Below, piece after piece: positions 60,905 to 64,000 of a stretch of 64,000 nucleotides of DNA. Position 1 is the stretch's first letter. Every line of letters begins with the position of its first letter. The stretch spans positions 1 to 64,000 of the forward strand of contig JAKQSI010000051.1 of the NCBI GenBank assembly GCA_029570205.1. The letters run 5' to 3'. Both the position numbers and the translations under genes were made by a program. The DNA is from Candidatus Omnitrophota bacterium. GTDB lineage: Bacteria > Hinthialibacterota > Hinthialibacteria > Hinthialibacterales > JAKPRU01. The notes below the pieces were generated by a model. It did no database searches. It worked only from the letters and a program-made list of their open reading frames with translations, and was not told where the DNA came from.

Positions 60905-62383
60905 TTATTTTTTTCGCCATCTCCGAACAAAAGAGAAGAGAGGATAAAACCACATCAGCAGGCAAAGAACCCCTAATATCCCGGCAACCGGCCGCGTAAA
61001 GAACTGAGCCGGATTCCCCTGCGATTTAATCAGGCTGTTCATAAAATGATGTTCCACCATCGGGCCGAGCACCAGGCCCAGGACAATCGGACCGATGGGA
61101 ACCTCGTTGGCCTCCAGGTAATAGCCGAGAAGCCCCATCCCAATCATCACGCCGATATCGAACGGGCTGTGGTTGATCGCAAAGGAGCCGACCACACAGA
61201 AAAGCAGGATGCCCGGCAGCAGGATTCGGCGCGGCAGCATCACCACCCATCGGCCCGCAAGGATGGCCAGATACCCGAACGGAAGCAGCAGAAGATTGGC
61301 GAGAAGGAACACAATATACACCGCATAAAGCAGTTCCGGCTGCCGCTCGAAAATAGCCGGTCCCGGTTGAAGACCTTTCATCAGGAGCACCCCGATGGCA
61401 ATCGCCGTGACCGTATCGCCCGGAATACCGAACACCAGCGCAGGAACCCAGGCACCCGCCACAGCGGAGTTATTCGCAGCGGTCGCATCACTGACACCCT
61501 CCAGGCTGCCACGGCCATACTCCTCCGGAGCATCCGAACACCGTTTCGATACACCGAACGAAATCCAGGCGGCGATATCCGCTCCGGCTCCGGGAAGCGC
61601 GCCGATGCCGGTCCCCAGAGCGGCGGATCGCAAAAGGCTCTTCTTTCTTCGCCTCAGTAGATGAAAAACATCCTTGAACAAACCGCCTTTCTCTGTTTGA
61701 CAGACTTGAATGTTGTCATCGAAACGGAGGAGGTTGCGAATGACTTCGGAAAGCCCGAACAGGCCGATCATCGCCGGAATGAAACTCACACCGCCCACAA
61801 GATCCGCAGATCCGAAGGTAAACCGGGCGTATCCATCTACCGGGTCCAGCCCGACTGTCGAGAGAAACAGGCCAATTCCAAGGGAGATTGCCCCTTTTAG
61901 CGGAGAACCTTTCGCGACCAGGGCAGCGCAGCTCAATCCCAATAGCGCAAGCCAGAAATACTCATAACTCGTGAATTGAAGCGCGAATTGGGCCAGGAGC
62001 GGCGCGGCAATCATCAAAACCACAGAGCCGAACAGTCCCCCTGCAACCGAGAAAACGAGGCACACCCCCAAAACCGACTGCGCCCGCCCTTTTTGAGTTA
62101 ACGCATACGCATCATCCGTATAGGCCGCCGAGGACGGCGTTCCGGGAATTCGCACCAAAGCTCCGGGAATGTCGCCTGCGAAGATCGCCATAGCCTCCAT
62201 AGTCACAATCGCCGCTAAAGCCGGAAGTGGGTCCATGTAAAAGGTGAACGGAACCATCAGCGCCACGGCCATCGTTGCTGTCAACCCCGGAATGGAACCG
62301 ACAAACAGGCCGTACAGCCCCGATATTGCCATGACCAGGAGGACAGAGGGTTGGAACACCAAAGCAAAAGCGTCAGTAATCAC
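60905..62383 (-). CDS. tctA: Tripartite tricarboxylate transporter permease, TctA
   Basis: Large membrane subunit (492 aa) of a TTT-family secondary transporter that takes up citrate-like or other carboxylic acids with a periplasmic binding protein. Family motifs are clear: G-S-I-P-G-L-T-A-T-M-A-V-A-L near residue 30, G-D-I-P-G-A-L-V-R-I-P-G-T-P-S-S-A-A near 70, and G-I-G-A-L-P-G-A-G-A-D-I-A-A-W-I near 260. The start is GTG 62383, one base after the tctB stop, with GGGGTGG upstream. It ends the tctC-tctB-tctA operon; a short gap separates it from the convergent MFS gene. Confidence 0.93.
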   Translation of the reverse strand: MITDAFALVFQPSVLLVMAISGLYGLFVGSIPGLTATMAVALMVPFTFYMDPLPALAAIVTMEAMAIFAGDIPGALVRIPGTPSSAAYTDDAYALTQKGRAQSVLGVCLVFSVAGGLFGSVVLMIAAPLLAQFALQFTSYEYFWLALLGLSCAALVAKGSPLKGAISLGIGLFLSTVGLDPVDGYARFTFGSADLVGGVSFIPAMIGLFGLSEVIRNLLRFDDNIQVCQTEKGGLFKDVFHLLRRRKKSLLRSAALGTGIGALPGAGADIAAWISFGVSKRCSDAPEEYGRGSLEGVSDATAANNSAVAGAWVPALVFGIPGDTVTAIAIGVLLMKGLQPGPAIFERQPELLYAVYIVFLLANLLLLPFGYLAILAGRWVVMLPRRILLPGILLFCVVGSFAINHSPFDIGVMIGMGLLGYYLEANEVPIGPIVLGLVLGPMVEHHFMNSLIKSQGNPAQFFTRPVAGILGVLCLLMWFYPLFSFVRRWRKK

Positions 62384-62384
62384 A

Positions 62385-62825
62385 TCACCACCCCAACCAG
62401 CCAACCGGCAGGACCACACCCAGTACGGTTGAAAAAATGGTGTAAACCGACGGAACCAAAACCACAGTAACCAAAAGACTGACCCGCCAGGAGTTCCCCA
62501 GAAGCAAACAGAATCCGAAAGTCAGACATCCCCCCGCGATCAGAAAGCCGGTAATGTCCGCGATCATCGAATACAGCACAAGTCCGGCAATCATGGCAGC
62601 AACTTTAACCCGATTTCCGGGTTGACTTTCTTCCTTCTCGTTTCCGGTTGGTTTTGGATGAAGAATCAACAGGATGCCGGACACCATAAATAGAACAGCG
62701 AGGATTCTTGGGAGAAATGCAGGGCCGGGACGATTACTTGCCGCGCCAGGGAAATCCATAGTCGCGATATAGAGGGCAATGCCCCCAATTAGAACCAGCG
62801 TTCCCAGGATTCGGTCGCTTTTCAT
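62385..62825 (-). CDS. tctB: Tripartite tricarboxylate transporter small permease, TctB
   Basis: A 146-aa protein with four hydrophobic segments (residues ~8-25, 35-55, 75-105, 110-135), the small membrane subunit that pairs with TctA. R-P-G-P-A-F-L-P-R-I-L near residue 32 is the family signature. Its ATG overlaps the end of the binding-protein gene by four bases (ATGA), and tctA starts one base after its stop, so the three genes are translationally coupled. Confidence 0.9.
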   Translation of the reverse strand: MKSDRILGTLVLIGGIALYIATMDFPGAASNRPGPAFLPRILAVLFMVSGILLILHPKPTGNEKEESQPGNRVKVAAMIAGLVLYSMIADITGFLIAGGCLTFGFCLLLGNSWRVSLLVTVVLVPSVYTIFSTVLGVVLPVGWLGW

Positions 62826-63823
62826 TCCACAATCCGCGCATCTTTCAGCAATTGACCGAACTGGATATCATCCGCCTGGAGGATTTCACGGAATCGTTGT
62901 GAATTCTCCGTATCCACCTGGAATCCTGCGTTACGCATTAATGTTTCGAAATCTTTTGTGGCAGCGACTTGTTGCAGGGCATCCTCCAGGCGATTGAGGA
63001 TAGGTTGCGGTGTTCCGACAGGCGCGGCAAGTCCTGCCCAGCCGTAGATTTCAACATTAACGCCCTGTTCGATACACGTCGGCACCTCGGGAAACATCGG
63101 ATTGCGCTCACGGCTGAGAATCGCAATCAGGCGGACTTTTCCGGCATCAAGCAACGGTTTGCCCTCAGCGGGGGAGCAGAACACCACATCGATCCCTTCG
63201 CTGATCAGCTGTTGAAGCCCTGCCGCCGCGCCGGTGCTCGGAACCCAGGTGAGCGCATCCGGCGGCAGTCCACAGGCTTTCAGCCAGGCAGCGCACGCCA
63301 GGTGCCAGATACCGCCTTTCGCCGTGCCCGATGCGGTAAACTTGCCCGGGTTCTCCCGGACGGCGTTCCGTAAATCCTGCATGGTCTGCCAGGGCGAGTT
63401 CTCCCGAATGAAAATCGAGCCGCATACTTTGTTCATAATCATTATCGGCTCGAAATCAGTCGGTCCCACATCTGTCAGCCCGCGCCAGTGCATCATGTTG
63501 ATTTCGGCGGTGAGCATGGTCAACGTATAGCCATCGGGCTTGGCTCTTGCGCCGGCAGAATGCCCGGTGACACCCGCGCCACCGGCCTCGTTAATCACAT
63601 TTACCCGCACACCGAGAACCTCCTGCAACCCTTGCGCGGTGATTCGACTCACCGTATCCGTGCTGCCACCCGCTCCCCAGGGACAGATGATCTGAATGGC
63701 CCGACTTGGGAATTGATCCGCAGACTCTTCCCGCCCCGGCCCGCAGCCGATGAGAATCACGGCCAGACAAACACAGGCCCCACCAATGAAGGACTTTTGT
63801 TTTGCTTTCCGGACAGAGAACAT
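62822..63823 (-). CDS. tctC: Tripartite tricarboxylate binding lipoprotein (Bug/TctC)
   Basis: A 333-aa periplasmic solute receptor of the Bug family. The signal peptide ends in a lipobox, V-I-L-I-G-C (Cys near residue 26), so it is membrane anchored. The ligand pocket motifs P-W-G-A-G-G-S-T-D-T near 49 and N-E-A-G-G-A-G-V-T-G near 79 are standard and contact the carboxylate of the ligand. ATG 63823 was chosen over 63892 because AAGGATGGAAG precedes it and the lipoprotein signal becomes normal. First gene of tctCBA. The ligand is not predictable by eye; Bug proteins bind many carboxylic acids. Confidence 0.93.
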   Translation of the reverse strand: MFSVRKAKQKSFIGGACVCLAVILIGCGPGREESADQFPSRAIQIICPWGAGGSTDTVSRITAQGLQEVLGVRVNVINEAGGAGVTGHSAGARAKPDGYTLTMLTAEINMMHWRGLTDVGPTDFEPIMIMNKVCGSIFIRENSPWQTMQDLRNAVRENPGKFTASGTAKGGIWHLACAAWLKACGLPPDALTWVPSTGAAAGLQQLISEGIDVVFCSPAEGKPLLDAGKVRLIAILSRERNPMFPEVPTCIEQGVNVEIYGWAGLAAPVGTPQPILNRLEDALQQVAATKDFETLMRNAGFQVDTENSQRFREILQADDIQFGQLLKDARIVE

Positions 63824-63990
63824 CTTCCATCCTTCCCAACTCACTCTGAGTGAAGACTGCAAGACTCTATGGAGGAAACCCCTGAAGGTCAAGCCAGTAG
63901 AAAGATATCTTTTCTCCTCTCACCCCCCAACGAATGTGCTATTGTACCGGGGTTTTGCGACCGGATGGATCGTCACACATTTTTCGAGAT

Positions 63991-63995
63991 AGGAG
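63991..63995 (+). promoter_or_regulatory. Possible ribosome-binding site at window edge
   Basis: AGGAG at 63991-63995 ends five bases before the right edge. A plus-strand gene may start just beyond the window, which would make it divergent from tctCBA. The start codon itself is not visible. Confidence 0.25.
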
Positions 63996-64000
63996 ATCGA

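Noticed and set aside
63750-63992. Plus-strand 80-codon frame at the right end
   Set aside because: It is antisense to the start of tctC; the ribosome-binding site at 63991 lies at its end and points to a gene beyond the window.

Overview
This is a chromosomal stretch of an uncultured-looking, Gram-negative-type bacterium with moderately high GC. The outer-membrane layout is inferred from LptF/LptG-type permease, lipoproteins, type IV pilin/PilT genes and a flagellar motor. Secreted Gfo/Idh/MocA and GH29 proteins with Tat leaders, FG-GAP surface proteins, several stand-alone prepilin-like proteins, DUF2723 and DUF6259 proteins and boilerplate intergenic repeats resemble what is found in Hydrogenedentota, Sumerlaeota, Planctomycetota and nearby lineages. 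That placement is inference from gene content only. No rRNA or tRNA gene was recognised.

Layout. 1-9.5 kb: a Tat-exported oxidoreductase, a PBP4-type D-Ala-D-Ala carboxypeptidase, a purine permease, a MuiA-like secreted protein, 6-phosphofructokinase, an RNase HII-YraN fusion and a tiny zinc-ribbon protein with its own strong promoter. 9.6-16.7 kb: D-Ala-D-Ala ligase, two secreted FG-GAP proteins and two prepilin-like proteins on the minus strand, facing a GntR/FCD regulator across a 41-bp symmetric palindrome that carries promoters in both directions. 17.1-28.6 kb: a flagellar block read on the minus strand (fliK, flgD, very long flgE, terminator, flbD, motA, two tandem motB paralogues, a DUF115/Maf-like gene), with a sigma-54-type promoter in front of fliK. 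28.8-42.9 kb: a broken exported protein gene, aminotransferase/GNAT pair, exported EEP-family phosphatase/nuclease, DUF6259 glycosidase-like protein, a third prepilin, a DUF2723 membrane protein, YjbQ, PilT, an oxidoreductase, a glycosyltransferase and argJ. 43.0-45.2 kb: a compact, lower-GC type II restriction-modification pair. 45.2-54.9 kb: a lipoprotein, a large flavoenzyme fusion, a 13-unit tandem hairpin repeat array, RNase D, SmpB, an LptF/G permease, archaeal-type aspartate-semialdehyde dehydrogenase and an unknown protein. 55-64 kb: a GH29/SDR/two-oxidoreductase sugar operon facing an MFS transporter, then a complete TctCBA tripartite tricarboxylate uptake operon.

The window mixes housekeeping genes with surface, carbohydrate and motility functions. 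The most unusual items are the tandem hairpin array, the palindromic divergent promoter next to the pilin/FG-GAP cassette, the domain-swapped flavoenzyme, the RNase HII-YraN fusion, the restriction-modification pair and the duplicated MotB. Start codons were moved from the longest reading frame whenever a ribosome-binding site, leader peptide or repeat boundary favoured a downstream start; these choices are stated per gene.
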